Positions 7,479-15,836 are shown, counted from the first letter of the stretch. The stretch: DNA of 17,999 nucleotides from Achromobacter sp. (GCA_003454835.1 DMTA01000349.1:25805-43803); one strand, 5' to 3'. Notes: a model not told the origin generated them from the sequence alone. Numbers and translations: made by a program.

Positions 7479-9002
7479 TCAGCCCGACTTGAAGCGCTCG
7501 AGCAGCCGGCGCTCTTCGGCCAGCTTGTCCTTCACTTCCTTGATCTGCACGTCGATCTGCGACTGTTCGTAGAAGTCCTTGGACAGGCCGCGCGCCTGTT
7601 GCAACTGCGATTCCGCAGCAGCGTACGCGCCAGTCATGACGTAGTAGCGCGCCAGGTCGCGGCGCGCCTGCACGGGCTTGCCGTTGCGCTCTTCGCTTTG
7701 CGCCAGCATCTGGTAAAGGCTGGGCTCGTCGCTGCCCCACTGCTTGATCTTGGCGCGCAGATAATCCTGCGCCTCGGCATGCCGGCCATTGCCCTGCAGG
7801 GCCTGCGCATACGCGATGCCCAGCGCGCGATGCTCCGGATAGCGTTTCGTGCCGGCCTGGGCCAGCGACAGCGCCTGCGGGTAATCCTTGCGCGCCAGCG
7901 CGATGTCCACGCCCAGCTTCGCCAACTGAGCCGAACTGCGGCCATCGGCGGATGCCAGATTCCAGTAGCGTTCCGCTTCGGCAAGATTGTTGCGCTGATA
8001 GTTCTGCAAAGACAGGCCGTAATAGGCAGCGGACTGCCGCACGCCCGAGAGGGCCTGCGCTTCGTCCTGCAATTGCTGCCCGGCGGTGCGCAGGCCGACC
8101 GTATCGCGGCCCTGCACTACGCGCATCTTGGCGCGGATGTACCAGAAGTCTTCGCTGTCCAGATGACGCGTTGCCGGCAGCGCGCGGGCACGGTTCTGCA
8201 CGTCGGACATACGCTCGATCGACAGCGGGTGGGTGCTGGCCCACGAGCCGCCGCCGGCGCCTTCGTTCAGGCGCGACGCGTTCATCAGCCGTGCGAACAT
8301 CTGCGACATGCCGTCGGCGTCGTAGCCGGCCTTGGTCAGCATCTGCAGCCCCGCGCGATCGGCCTCGCGTTCGGCGTCGCGCGAAAAACCCAGCTGCCGG
8401 TTGATGGCCGCCGCCTGACCGAAGGCGGCCACGCCCATCGACAGGTTGCCGCCGCCACCGGCCAGCGCGGCGAGCAGCGCGCCCGCCAGGCTGGCCAGCA
8501 TGAGCATGCCGTTCTGATTCTGCTGGGTCATCCCGCGCGCAATGTGGCGCTGCACGACGTGACCGATTTCGTGGGCGACCACGGCCGCAAGCTCGGACTC
8601 GCTGGCCGACGACACGATCAGACCTGTGTTGATCCCGATAAAGCCGCCTGGCATCGCAAACGCGTTGATCTCGGGATCGCGCACGCCGAACATCTCGACT
8701 TCGGGCACGCCCCCCGGCGCAAACTGCGCCAGCTTTCGCCCCATCGTCGTGAGGTATTGGCTGAGTTCGGAGTCGTCGATATAAGTGGGGTCGCGGCGTC
8801 CCTGCGCCATGATGGCTTCGCCCAGCGTGCGTTCCAGCATGGGCGACAGGTCGGACGAGGAGGCGGCGCCCATCGAAGGCAACCCGACGGGCTGCGCCCA
8901 TGCAGTGACGGGCGCAACGGGAATGGCGAGCGCCGCGCATAGGCTCGCGATCGCGCCCCGTTTCGCAATCGAGCAAATGGATGGCATTTTCCTGCTGTTC
9001 AT
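7479..9002 (-). CDS. bepA: Periplasmic M48-family zinc metalloprotease with TPR tail (BepA/YfgC-like)
   Basis: The 507-residue precursor has a basic N-terminus, a hydrophobic core and a likely signal cleavage site at AWA-Q (36/37). The protease domain carries HEIGH at 144-148 (zinc ligands H144 and H148, catalytic E145) and the third ligand E213 in EREAD. A glycine/alanine-rich loop near AGALLAALAGGGG lies between them. The C-terminal half (from about residue 290) is helical with TPR-like repeats. This is the layout of E. coli BepA, which degrades or helps to fold stalled LptD and BAM substrates at the outer membrane. The gene is divergent from galU across only 56 bases. No close partner gene is seen here. 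Confidence 0.93.
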   Translation of the reverse strand: MNSRKMPSICSIAKRGAIASLCAALAIPVAPVTAWAQPVGLPSMGAASSSDLSPMLERTLGEAIMAQGRRDPTYIDDSELSQYLTTMGRKLAQFAPGGVPEVEMFGVRDPEINAFAMPGGFIGINTGLIVSSASESELAAVVAHEIGHVVQRHIARGMTQQNQNGMLMLASLAGALLAALAGGGGNLSMGVAAFGQAAAINRQLGFSRDAEREADRAGLQMLTKAGYDADGMSQMFARLMNASRLNEGAGGGSWASTHPLSIERMSDVQNRARALPATRHLDSEDFWYIRAKMRVVQGRDTVGLRTAGQQLQDEAQALSGVRQSAAYYGLSLQNYQRNNLAEAERYWNLASADGRSSAQLAKLGVDIALARKDYPQALSLAQAGTKRYPEHRALGIAYAQALQGNGRHAEAQDYLRAKIKQWGSDEPSLYQMLAQSEERNGKPVQARRDLARYYVMTGAYAAAESQLQQARGLSKDFYEQSQIDVQIKEVKDKLAEERRLLERFKSG

Positions 9003-9058
9003 AAGCCTATGATAGCGATGAGCTTAAAATGTTTCATCGAATCCTCAACGAGGTCTCA

Positions 9059-9910
9059 ATGCGTCCCGTCCGTAAAGCCGTTTTCCCTGTCGCCGGCATG
9101 GGCACACGCTTCCTGCCCGCCACCAAGGCGATGCCCAAGGAAATGCTGCCCGTGGTCGACAAGCCCCTGATTCAGTACGCGGTGGAAGAAGCCGTAGCCG
9201 CTGGCATCACCGATCTCATCTTCGTAACCGGCCGCAACAAGCGCGCCATCGAAGACCATTTCGATTCCGCGCCCGAGCTGGAAACCGATCTGGAAAGCAA
9301 GGGCAAACACGAACTCCTGGCGATGGTGCGGGGCATTCTACCCGCGCACGTCAATTGCCTCTATATCCGCCAGTCGGCCCCGCTGGGCCTGGGCCACGCC
9401 GTGCTGTCGGCCGCGCCGGCCGTGGGTGACGAGCCCTTTGCCGTGCTGCTTGCCGACGATCTGATCGACGCCGATACACCCGCCATGAAGCAACTGGTCG
9501 ACGTGGCCGTGGCGCGCAACGCCAGCGTGCTCGGCGTGCAGGATGTGCCCCGCGCCGACACGCGCAAATACGGCATCGTGGCGACCCACCCGGGCGAGAC
9601 ACCCGCGGACGGCCGCACCGAGCGCGTCACGCACATCGTCGAAAAGCCCGATCCCGAAGCTGCGCCGTCGACACTGGCCGTTGTGGGCCGCTATGTGCTG
9701 GAAGCCGCGATCTTCGACCATCTGCGCTCGACCAAGATGGGTGCGGGCAATGAGATCCAGTTGACCGACGGCATCGCGTCGCTGATGCGCGAGCGTCAGG
9801 TCTACGCGCACCGCTTCGATGGCGTGCGCTACGACTGCGGCAACAAGGCGGGCATGTTCCAGGCCACCGTGGCGCTGGGCAGGAAATATCACGGCCTGCT
9901 GCCGGAATGA
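9059..9910 (+). CDS. galU: UTP-glucose-1-phosphate uridylyltransferase
   Basis: The 283-residue product has the nucleotidyltransferase signature [18 protein letters not shown] near residues 12-29. [39 protein letters not shown], the IVEKPDPE motif and the late [10 protein letters not shown] block follow. It makes UDP-glucose from UTP and glucose-1-phosphate for LPS, capsule and other glycans in the cytoplasm. The start at 9059 is chosen because GAGG lies seven bases upstream and the protein then begins [13 protein letters not shown] as in other GalU proteins; an in-frame ATG at 9029 would add ten residues. Confidence 0.97.
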   Translation: MRPVRKAVFPVAGMGTRFLPATKAMPKEMLPVVDKPLIQYAVEEAVAAGITDLIFVTGRNKRAIEDHFDSAPELETDLESKGKHELLAMVRGILPAHVNCLYIRQSAPLGLGHAVLSAAPAVGDEPFAVLLADDLIDADTPAMKQLVDVAVARNASVLGVQDVPRADTRKYGIVATHPGETPADGRTERVTHIVEKPDPEAAPSTLAVVGRYVLEAAIFDHLRSTKMGAGNEIQLTDGIASLMRERQVYAHRFDGVRYDCGNKAGMFQATVALGRKYHGLLPE

Positions 9911-9924
9911 CCGGCGCGGCCCGA

Positions 9925-9955
9925 CGGGAATGCGCCAATCAGCGTGGCATTCCCG
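9925..9955. terminator. Hairpin between galU and the ctaG-like gene
   Basis: CGGGAAT (9925-9931) pairs with ATTCCCG (9949-9955). An inner GCCA/TGGC stem sits above a two-base bulge. It lies in the 52-base gap between two convergent stops. There is no clear T-tract, so termination from both sides is likely but not certain. Confidence 0.5.
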
Positions 9956-9962
9956 GTTGGGC

Positions 9963-10835
9963 TTACGAAGATAGCGCCGCGCCGGATTTGGCGCGGGCGC
10001 GAGCATCGCGGTCCGCCTTGCGCAACCGCCCCTTGGCGGAAAGCCGCATCAGCGTTCCCAACGCCACCATCAGACCGATCACTTCCACCAGCGCGGCGGG
10101 TATCCACATCGTCAGGCCGCCGATCGTCTGATCGGTCTGGGCCGACATGGCGATGGCCCGGCCGCACAGTTCGAAGAGCGGGTAGATGTCGCTTTCCGTG
10201 AAGGCGATGACGGCGCCCGCGACCATCTGCGGCAGCATGGTCGCGACGGGCGAGATCACCCGCCCGCCGGGCGACATGGCCGCGGGGGGCGCGGGACGGC
10301 GATCAAGGATCAGATTCCAGTACATGAAGCCGCTGATCACGACCGACCAGTTCATGAGCCGGTACAGGCGCCAATCCAGCATCGAATAGAACTGCACCGA
10401 CGGGATCAGCCAGACCAGCACGAGGAACACGAAGAGGGCCGGCACGAAAATCTTGTTGGTCAGCACCGCCACCGTGGCGCGGCCCGCGCCCGTGCGCAGG
10501 AAATCACGCAGCCGCACGCGCCAACGCATCGGCAGGCCCGCCCGCATCACCTGCCCCGGAAAGGCGGCCATGACGAGCAGCGGTCCAAGATGATGCAGGA
10601 CCAGATGCTGGATGCGATGGATGAAGAACATGCGCTCGGCGTAATAGTCGAGGCGGGTATGCAGGGACAGGTACAGCAGGACCACCCCTGTCCAGAAAAG
10701 AATGCTTCGCGCGCGCGTGACGTGATGGACCCGCTGGCCGCGTACGAACAGCACGATGGCCACCAGAAAGGAAGCCACCAGTGTGGGAGAGAACTCCCAG
10801 GGTACGAGCCATTCGAGACTATCCATGCGGGCCAT
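9963..10835 (-). CDS. CtaG/caa3-type cytochrome c oxidase assembly membrane protein
   Basis: The 290-residue polytopic membrane protein matches the caa3_CtaG family (PF09678). It has a first hydrophobic segment after WLVPWEFSPT, the histidine-rich FFIHRIQHLVLHHLGPLL motif in the second/third span, and about seven spans in all. The MW-containing segment GLTMWIPAALVEVIGLMVAL lies near the end. Members assist assembly or copper loading of heme-copper oxidases in the inner membrane; they are unrelated in sequence to the Cox11-type CtaG. The start could be ATG 10835 or ATG 10826 (MDSLEW); neither has a Shine-Dalgarno. No oxidase subunit genes are in the window. Confidence 0.9.
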   Translation of the reverse strand: MARMDSLEWLVPWEFSPTLVASFLVAIVLFVRGQRVHHVTRARSILFWTGVVLLYLSLHTRLDYYAERMFFIHRIQHLVLHHLGPLLVMAAFPGQVMRAGLPMRWRVRLRDFLRTGAGRATVAVLTNKIFVPALFVFLVLVWLIPSVQFYSMLDWRLYRLMNWSVVISGFMYWNLILDRRPAPPAAMSPGGRVISPVATMLPQMVAGAVIAFTESDIYPLFELCGRAIAMSAQTDQTIGGLTMWIPAALVEVIGLMVALGTLMRLSAKGRLRKADRDARARAKSGAALSS

Positions 10836-10888
10836 CCGAGAAACGACGCGAAGACAAGGACCGGCGCGCCCGGCGCCGATCTCAGGCG

Positions 10889-10894
10889 ATTGTA
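10889..10894 (-). promoter_or_regulatory. Possible -10 element for the ctaG-like gene
   Basis: TACAAT on the minus strand, about 54 bases before the ATG at 10835. The -35 region is GC-rich and not convincing. Confidence 0.35.
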
Positions 10895-10943
10895 GTAGAC
10901 CCCGCCGTTGTCCGCTGCCGGGCGCCGCAGGAGGCGGAATGCG

Positions 10944-12047
10944 TCAGAAGCGGTGCGACACGCCCGTGCCGATGCGCGTGGTGTGGGCGTTGCAGGGGTC
11001 GAATTGGTTGTCCAGCGTGTAGTTCGACGCGAAGCCGGCGAAGGCGTAGAGGGTCGTGCGCGGGGACAGGTCGTAGGTATAGCCCAGCGTCGCGACCTGC
11101 GCATTGCGCGCCGTCATGCCATTGGCCCAACGCCAGTCGGGTTTGGCCAGCGACCATTGCACCAGCACCGCGCCCGGCCCGGCGGGCACGCTGACGCCGA
11201 CCAGCCAGGCATCGACCGTGCCGCCCTGCACGAAGGCCGCCGGCCCCAGTCCGGCGCCCAATCCATCCGGGTCGCCGCCGTCCAGTCCCACATAGCCGTT
11301 GCGCTGACGCGACCACGCCACCGACACCTTGGCCACGTCGAAGTCATACGAGGCGCCCACCTGCACCGCCTGAGGACGCCCTTCCGTCACCGCGTCCAGG
11401 CCAGCCAGGCGCAGTTGCTCCCATGTCGCCACGGCCAGCAACGGGCCTTCCTCATACTTCAGGCCGAGGCTGATCGCGCGAGTGTTCTGGTTGGTGCGGA
11501 AACGGCCCTGCCCATCGGCGTCGAAGGCGTATCCAACCCCGGCCTGGAATCCGCGCCACTGCGGCGAATACCAGTTCACCATGTTGCTGAACTGGTAGTT
11601 GTCGGACGCCTTGAAGGTGGCGCCCATGCCCATGTCCTTCCAGGAGGCGATCTCCAGCGCGTTGCCGTAGGTCTGGCCGACGGTGTATTGGCGGCCAAAT
11701 CGCAGGTCGCCATAGTCCGCATGGGCCAGGCCGACCCAAGCGCCATAGTTGAAGAGCCGGCCGTCGTCGGCGGCGTTGCCGGTGGACGGGTCAAAGCCGC
11801 TTTCCAGCTGGAAGTTGGCGGCCCAACCGCCGCGCAGGTCTTCCGTCCCCTGCAGCCCCCAGAGCGAGTCCGTCAACCCGCCGTCCAGCAGGCCGCTGTG
11901 ACTGCCCTGCCCCGACACGCGGGTCACGGCAACGCCGGCGTCCACGACGCCATAAAGTTGCAGTCCGGTCCCGACGTCCGCGGCCAGCGCGGTACAGGGC
12001 GGAATCAGGCCAGCCGTCGCCAATGCGGCGCAAAATGCAATTCTCAT
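10944..12047 (-). CDS. Gram-negative porin (Porin_4/OmpC-like)
   Basis: The 367-residue precursor has a signal peptide (MRIAFCAALATAG to ALA-A, cleavage near residue 22-23). The barrel starts with LQLYGVVDAGVAV and contains GLQGTEDLRGGWAANFQLESGFD, FNYGAWVGLAH and RFGRQYTVG. It ends in a terminal Phe (GTGVSHRF), the BAM recognition signal. These are features of the betaproteobacterial 16-strand trimeric porins that let small solutes cross the outer membrane. AAGGAAAG about five bases before the ATG is a good ribosome binding site. It starts 83 bases downstream of mgtA on the same strand, and the spacer contains GC-rich repeats. Read-through would couple it to Mg2+ uptake, but separate transcription is also possible. 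Confidence 0.92.
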   Translation of the reverse strand: MRIAFCAALATAGLIPPCTALAADVGTGLQLYGVVDAGVAVTRVSGQGSHSGLLDGGLTDSLWGLQGTEDLRGGWAANFQLESGFDPSTGNAADDGRLFNYGAWVGLAHADYGDLRFGRQYTVGQTYGNALEIASWKDMGMGATFKASDNYQFSNMVNWYSPQWRGFQAGVGYAFDADGQGRFRTNQNTRAISLGLKYEEGPLLAVATWEQLRLAGLDAVTEGRPQAVQVGASYDFDVAKVSVAWSRQRNGYVGLDGGDPDGLGAGLGPAAFVQGGTVDAWLVGVSVPAGPGAVLVQWSLAKPDWRWANGMTARNAQVATLGYTYDLSPRTTLYAFAGFASNYTLDNQFDPCNAHTTRIGTGVSHRF

Positions 12048-12064
12048 GATCTTTCCTTACGGCG

Positions 12065-12085
12065 GCGGCGGGTTACGCCCGCCGC
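12065..12085 (-). other. GC-rich hairpin before the porin ribosome binding site
   Basis: GCGGCGGG (12065-12072) pairs with CCCGCCGC (12078-12085) around a five-base loop. It sits a few bases before the AAGGAAAG of the porin gene. No T-tract follows, so it may be an mRNA-stability or partial-termination element rather than a true terminator. Confidence 0.5.
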
Positions 12086-12122
12086 GGGATACGCCCGCCG
12101 CGGGAAACGCCCGCCGCCGGTT
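12075..12122. repeat. Three tandem 16-bp GC-rich repeats
   Basis: The unit is ACGCCCGCCGCGGGAT at 12075-12090. The second copy (12091-12106) differs only in its last base, and the third (12107-12122) differs at its 3' end. They fill most of the mgtA-porin spacer. The number of copies could vary by slippage. Confidence 0.85.
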
Positions 12123-12130
12123 GCATCAGC

Positions 12131-14929
12131 CTACTGCCAGCCGTAGCGGCGGACCCAAAAGCCCTTGAGCGCCTGCGTCAGCACGCAGTACCCGAGCAGG
12201 ATGCCGACCAGCCAGGGGAAGTAGCTCCAGGGCAGCGCCTGCAGCTGGAAGTATTCCGCCAGCGGCGAGAACGGCAGCACCAGGCCCAGCGCGATCACCA
12301 TCAGCGTCATGCCCATCAGCGGCCACGAGGCGCGGCTTTGCAGGAAGGGAATCCGGCGCGTGCGGATCATATGCACAATCAGCGTCTGCGACAACAGGCC
12401 TTCGACAAACCAGCCGGACTGAAAGAGCGTCTGGTGCTCGGGCGCATTGGCCTGGAACACGTACCACATGACCGCGTAGGTGGCGATATCGAAGATCGAG
12501 CTGATCGGGCCGAAGAACACCATAAAGCGGCCCAGGCCGTCCGGGTCCCAGCGCTGCGGCTGCTTCAACAGTTCCTCATCGACGTTGTCGAACGGGATTG
12601 CCGTCTGCGAAATGTCGTACATCAGGTTCTGCAGCAGCAAGTGGATGGGCAGCATTGGCAGAAACGGCAGGAAGGCGCTCGCGACCAGCACCGAAAACAC
12701 GTTGCCAAAGTTCGAGCTGGCCGTCATCTTCAGGTACTTGAGCATGTTGCAGAAGGTCTTGCGGCCTTCGATAACGCCATCTTCCAGCACCATCAGGCTC
12801 TTTTCAAGCAGGATGATGTCGGCGGCCTCTTTCGAGATATCCACCGCCGAATCCACCGAAATGCCCACGTCCGCTGCCCGCAGCGCCGGTGCGTCGTTGA
12901 TGCCATCGCCCATGAAGCCCACCGTGTTGCCCTGCGCGCGCAGGCTGCGGACGATGCGTTCCTTGTGAATGGGCGACAGGCGGGCGAACACGTTGGCTTC
13001 GCACACGGCGACGGCCAGTTCGTCGTCGTCCATCGCTTCGATCTCGGCGCCCAGGTACACCTTGCGCACGTCCAGCCCCACTTCGCGGCAGACCTTGCGC
13101 GTGACGAGTTCAACGTCGCCGGTCAGCACCTTGACCTCGATGCCCGAGTCCTTCAGCGCGGCCAGCGCGGGTCCCGTGGAATCCTTGGGCGGATCCAGGA
13201 ACGCGATGTATCCCACCAGCACCAGATCGGATTCATCCGCGACGCCATAGGCCTGTTGCGTGGGCGGCAGCTCTTTGACGCCCACCGCGATGACGCGCAG
13301 GCCGTCGCGGTTCAGGCCGGCAGTCACGCGGCGGATATCGGCACGGCGGGCATCGGTCAGCGGATGCACCGCATTGCCCACGCGCAGTTGCGTGCAGGCC
13401 GACAGCATTTCCTCGAGCGCCCCCTTGCAGATCAGTTCGTGGTGGTCGCGGCCGTTCTCGGTCTCGTTCACCACGACGGACATGCGGCGGCGCGAAAAGT
13501 CGAACGGAATCTCGTCGATCTTGCGATAACGGCCCGCCAGATCCAGGCTGCGCGCGACTTCGGCATGCTCCAGCACCGCCACGTCCAGCAGGTTCTTTAG
13601 CCCCGTCTGGTAATAGCTGTTCAGGTACGCATACGCCAGCACGTCGTCGCTGGCCGCGCCATAGACGTCGGTGTGGCGCTCGAGCACGATGCGATCCTGC
13701 GTCAGGGTTCCGGTCTTGTCGGTGCACAGCACGTTCATCGCGCCCAGGTTCTGAATCGCGTCCAGGCGCTTGACGACCACCTTGCGCCGCGACATGCGCA
13801 CGGCGCCCTTGGCGAGCGTCGCGGTAACGATCATGGGCAGCATTTCGGGCGTCAGTCCCACCGCGATGGCCAGCGCAAACAGCAGCGCCTCGAGCCAGTC
13901 GCCCTTGGTGAAACCGTTGATCAGCATCACCACCGGCGCCATGACGAGCATGAAGCGGATCAGGATCCAGCTCACGCGGTTGATGCCCTGCTGGAACTGC
14001 GTGGGCGCGCGCGAGGTCTGCGTGACGCGGCCCGCCAATTGGCCGAAGTACGTGTCCGAGCCGGTGGCCACCACCAGCGCGCTTCCCGCTCCGCTGACGA
14101 CATTGGTGCCCATGAAAACCATGTTTTCCAGCTCAAGCGCATTGGCGGATTGCTCGCGCGGCGACATGTGCTTTTCAACGGGCAGCGATTCGCCCGTCAG
14201 CGCGGCTTGCGCAATAAAGAGGTCCTTGGCGTTGAGGATGCGGCAGTCTGCGGGGACCATGTCGCCAGCGGACAGCAGCACCACGTCACCGGGCACCAGG
14301 TCGGCCAGCGGCACTTCACGCTGTTGCGAGCCGGTGGCATGCAGGGCGGCGCCGAAGAAGCGGCGGCCATTGCCCGCGTCCGGCGACCCGGCGTCGCTGC
14401 GCAGCACCGTCGCGGTGTTGCGCACCATCGCCTTCAAGGCTTCGGCGGCGCGATTCGAGCGCTGCTCCTGCACGAAGCGCAGCACGGTCGAGATCACCAC
14501 CATCGAGCCGATGATCGCGACCGCCGTCCAGGACTGTTCCTCGGGCGCGGCCATGCGTACGTCAGTCAGCCACGACAGCACGGCCAGCGCAGTCAGCAGC
14601 AGGTTGAACGGATTGCGGTAGGACAGCCACAGGTGGGCAGGCCAGGACAGCGGCTTTTCGTGGTCGACCTCGTTGGCGCCGTGGCGCTCGCGTGCAGCCA
14701 GCGCCTGGGTGTCGGACAGGCCGCCCCAACCGCTGCCGAACCGCTCGAACAGCGAATCGAAGCCCAGCCGGGACGTCTCGACCATGCGCTGGCTGGCGCG
14801 GCGGGCGGCCTCGGACGATGCCGCGGCGTGATCGCCGCCTTGCTCGAGGATGGGGGCGCGGCGAAAGTGCCGGCCGGTGCGGCGCAGACGCGCGGCGGAA
14901 GAAAAAAAGGACTTCAGGAAAGCAAACAT
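12131..14929 (-). CDS. mgtA: Magnesium-translocating P-type ATPase
   Basis: The 932-residue product is a P3B-type ATPase. The N-terminus has a basic, hydrophobic/amphipathic stretch. The actuator motif TGES is at 245-248 and the phosphorylated aspartate lies in DKTGT at 404-408. The ion-site helix PEMLP comes earlier, the hinge GDGINDAP is at 674-681, and C-terminal membrane spans follow. It imports Mg2+ using ATP in the inner membrane and is normally made when Mg2+ is low. ATG 14929 (MFAFLKSFF) is chosen because GGAG lies seven bases upstream; ATG 14944 would add five residues. It is preceded by a leader of 332 bases after a proline-rich short ORF. MgtB is a close relative and cannot be excluded on name alone. 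Confidence 0.95.
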   Translation of the reverse strand: MFAFLKSFFSSAARLRRTGRHFRRAPILEQGGDHAAASSEAARRASQRMVETSRLGFDSLFERFGSGWGGLSDTQALAARERHGANEVDHEKPLSWPAHLWLSYRNPFNLLLTALAVLSWLTDVRMAAPEEQSWTAVAIIGSMVVISTVLRFVQEQRSNRAAEALKAMVRNTATVLRSDAGSPDAGNGRRFFGAALHATGSQQREVPLADLVPGDVVLLSAGDMVPADCRILNAKDLFIAQAALTGESLPVEKHMSPREQSANALELENMVFMGTNVVSGAGSALVVATGSDTYFGQLAGRVTQTSRAPTQFQQGINRVSWILIRFMLVMAPVVMLINGFTKGDWLEALLFALAIAVGLTPEMLPMIVTATLAKGAVRMSRRKVVVKRLDAIQNLGAMNVLCTDKTGTLTQDRIVLERHTDVYGAASDDVLAYAYLNSYYQTGLKNLLDVAVLEHAEVARSLDLAGRYRKIDEIPFDFSRRRMSVVVNETENGRDHHELICKGALEEMLSACTQLRVGNAVHPLTDARRADIRRVTAGLNRDGLRVIAVGVKELPPTQQAYGVADESDLVLVGYIAFLDPPKDSTGPALAALKDSGIEVKVLTGDVELVTRKVCREVGLDVRKVYLGAEIEAMDDDELAVAVCEANVFARLSPIHKERIVRSLRAQGNTVGFMGDGINDAPALRAADVGISVDSAVDISKEAADIILLEKSLMVLEDGVIEGRKTFCNMLKYLKMTASSNFGNVFSVLVASAFLPFLPMLPIHLLLQNLMYDISQTAIPFDNVDEELLKQPQRWDPDGLGRFMVFFGPISSIFDIATYAVMWYVFQANAPEHQTLFQSGWFVEGLLSQTLIVHMIRTRRIPFLQSRASWPLMGMTLMVIALGLVLPFSPLAEYFQLQALPWSYFPWLVGILLGYCVLTQALKGFWVRRYGWQ

Positions 14930-15261
14930 GGGAGTGCTCCGCATTTATTAAAGTTGTTGCGGGAGACACGGACGACCCTGCCGCTGGCGGCCGCGCGCGG
15001 GCAGCAGCGGACCGCGGCTTTTCCGAGGAAATGCCGTGAGGCCGCCGCAAACGGGCGTGCGCAGGCGCCGGAACAATGTTGCCGGTGTCCGGATCGCGTC
15101 TATGGCGCGCCGGGTGCGGAAAACGGAAAGGGAGCGGGCTTTGGAATCGAGACCGGACGTTGAGACGCGCGTGGCGCGTGCTGGGCCGGGGATTCCGTGC
15201 TGCGGGTTCCGTACGGACCGGGATGTCTATCCGGCCAGTCGGCTCGCAGGGAGATGACGGG
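14930..15261 (-). promoter_or_regulatory. Long untranslated leader of mgtA
   Basis: There is no convincing protein gene in this 332-base stretch. In the mRNA sense it is rich in C with few G near 15107-15166, a composition that suits a Rho-loading (rut) region. It holds several potential stems, including the palindrome TCCGTACGGA at 15208-15217 and a CTGCC/GGCAG pairing close to the gene. No M-box (ykoK) core is recognised. Confidence 0.4.
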
Positions 15262-15327
15262 TCAGATAGGCATGCCGGAGCCGCGCACAGGGCGCAATCG
15301 AGGCTCTGGGTCTAAGGCGCTAGGCAT
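15262..15327 (-). CDS. Proline-rich 21-residue leader ORF (MgtL-like)
   Basis: AGGAG (15333-15337) stands five bases before an ATG that opens a 21-codon frame ending in TGA. The peptide starts MPSALDPEPRLRPVRGSG. Prolines at 2, 7, 9, 13 and 20, an acidic/proline alternation D6-P7-E8-P9, and a basic stretch after it recall Salmonella/E. coli MgtL. There, EPDP destabilises ribosomes at low Mg2+ or slows them on proline codons, and so controls transcription elongation into mgtA. A hairpin (GAGCC-GCGC... at 15278-15306) overlaps codons 8-17, and CATGCC at the start codon can pair with GGCATG near codon 18. It lies between a small gene and mgtA. Homology is inferred from pattern and position only. 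Confidence 0.6.
   Translation of the reverse strand: MPSALDPEPRLRPVRGSGMPI
15278..15306 (-). other. Hairpin inside the MgtL-like leader ORF
   Basis: GAGCC (15278-15282) pairs with GGCTC (15302-15306), and the next GCGC (15283-15286) with GCGC (15292-15295), leaving a five-base loop and a six-base bulge. On the mRNA the stem begins at the Glu8 codon of the leader ORF, so a ribosome paused at the DPEP codons would disrupt it. Confidence 0.55.
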
Positions 15328-15357
15328 GATTTCTCCTGGGTTGAATAAAAGGCGCGA

Positions 15358-15690
15358 TCAGGCCATTGCAGCCTGCGCGCCGAAATGCACGTGGCGAACA
15401 GAAGGGTTGGCGCTCAGGCGGCGCGCTTGCGACATCAGTTCCGCCCGCAGTTCCGGGGGGCAATTGACGGTGATGCAAGCCGACGCGAGATCCGGATCCT
15501 GGCCTTGGTCGATCTGCACTTGCGCGACATCCAGGCCAGCGGCGCTGAAGTCAAGGCAGATCTGCTTGCGCAATGCGCCGAGCTCGCCTCGAGGACAGAT
15601 CACCGTCAGCCGGGACGTGCCGCGGCGGCGGCCCAGGGCGGTAGCACGGTCCACGCCGGCACGGCGCAGGAACAAGTCGAAGAAACGCAT
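15358..15690 (-). CDS. Small ACT-like protein, possibly MgtC C-terminal-domain-like
   Basis: The 110-residue protein has a perfect GGAGGT ribosome binding site four bases before ATG 15690, a strong start. After a basic N-terminus (MRFFDLFLRRAGVDR) the order is strand RLTVICPRG, helix ELGALRKQICLDFSAAG, strand LDVAQVQID, strand ACITVNCP, helix ELRAELMSQARRL, strand SVRHVHFG. This beta-alpha-beta-beta-alpha-beta order suits an ACT/ferredoxin-like fold, as in the regulatory C-terminal domain of MgtC/SapB proteins, but the MgtC membrane part is absent. I do not recognise a named family with certainty. Position upstream of mgtA suggests a regulatory role in Mg2+ homeostasis (inference). Confidence 0.75.
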   Translation of the reverse strand: MRFFDLFLRRAGVDRATALGRRRGTSRLTVICPRGELGALRKQICLDFSAAGLDVAQVQIDQGQDPDLASACITVNCPPELRAELMSQARRLSANPSVRHVHFGAQAAMA

Positions 15691-15836
15691 AACGACCTCC
15701 ATGACAAGAAGGCGGAGCGTAATCGCGAACACGAGCGCAGCCGGACAACGCCCTTGCGGCGGGCACGACGAACGTGCACGAACGCTGGCGCTGCGACTAG
15801 CGGCGGTTCTGGCGGTTTATGTCGGGGGGAGTCCCG

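Noticed and set aside
7599..8942. Long plus-strand open frame opposite bepA
   Set aside because: No recognisable domain and antisense to a complete M48 protease with signal peptide and HEIGH motif.
9015..9039. CGATGA/TCATCG inverted repeat between bepA and galU as an operator
   Set aside because: Arms of only six bases with a 13-base spacer; too short to separate from chance.
13673..15163. Long plus-strand open frame opposite mgtA
   Set aside because: It is rich in His, Arg, Gln and Ala with no domain, typical of the antisense frame of a GC-rich gene; mgtA on the other strand has all family motifs.
15036..15315. Small plus-strand open frames in the mgtA leader
   Set aside because: Arg/Gly-rich composition, no ribosome binding site or domain, and they overlap each other in different frames.
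14930..15357. M-box (ykoK) Mg2+ riboswitch upstream of mgtA
   Set aside because: None of the conserved M-box core sequences is seen; the leader-peptide model fits better.
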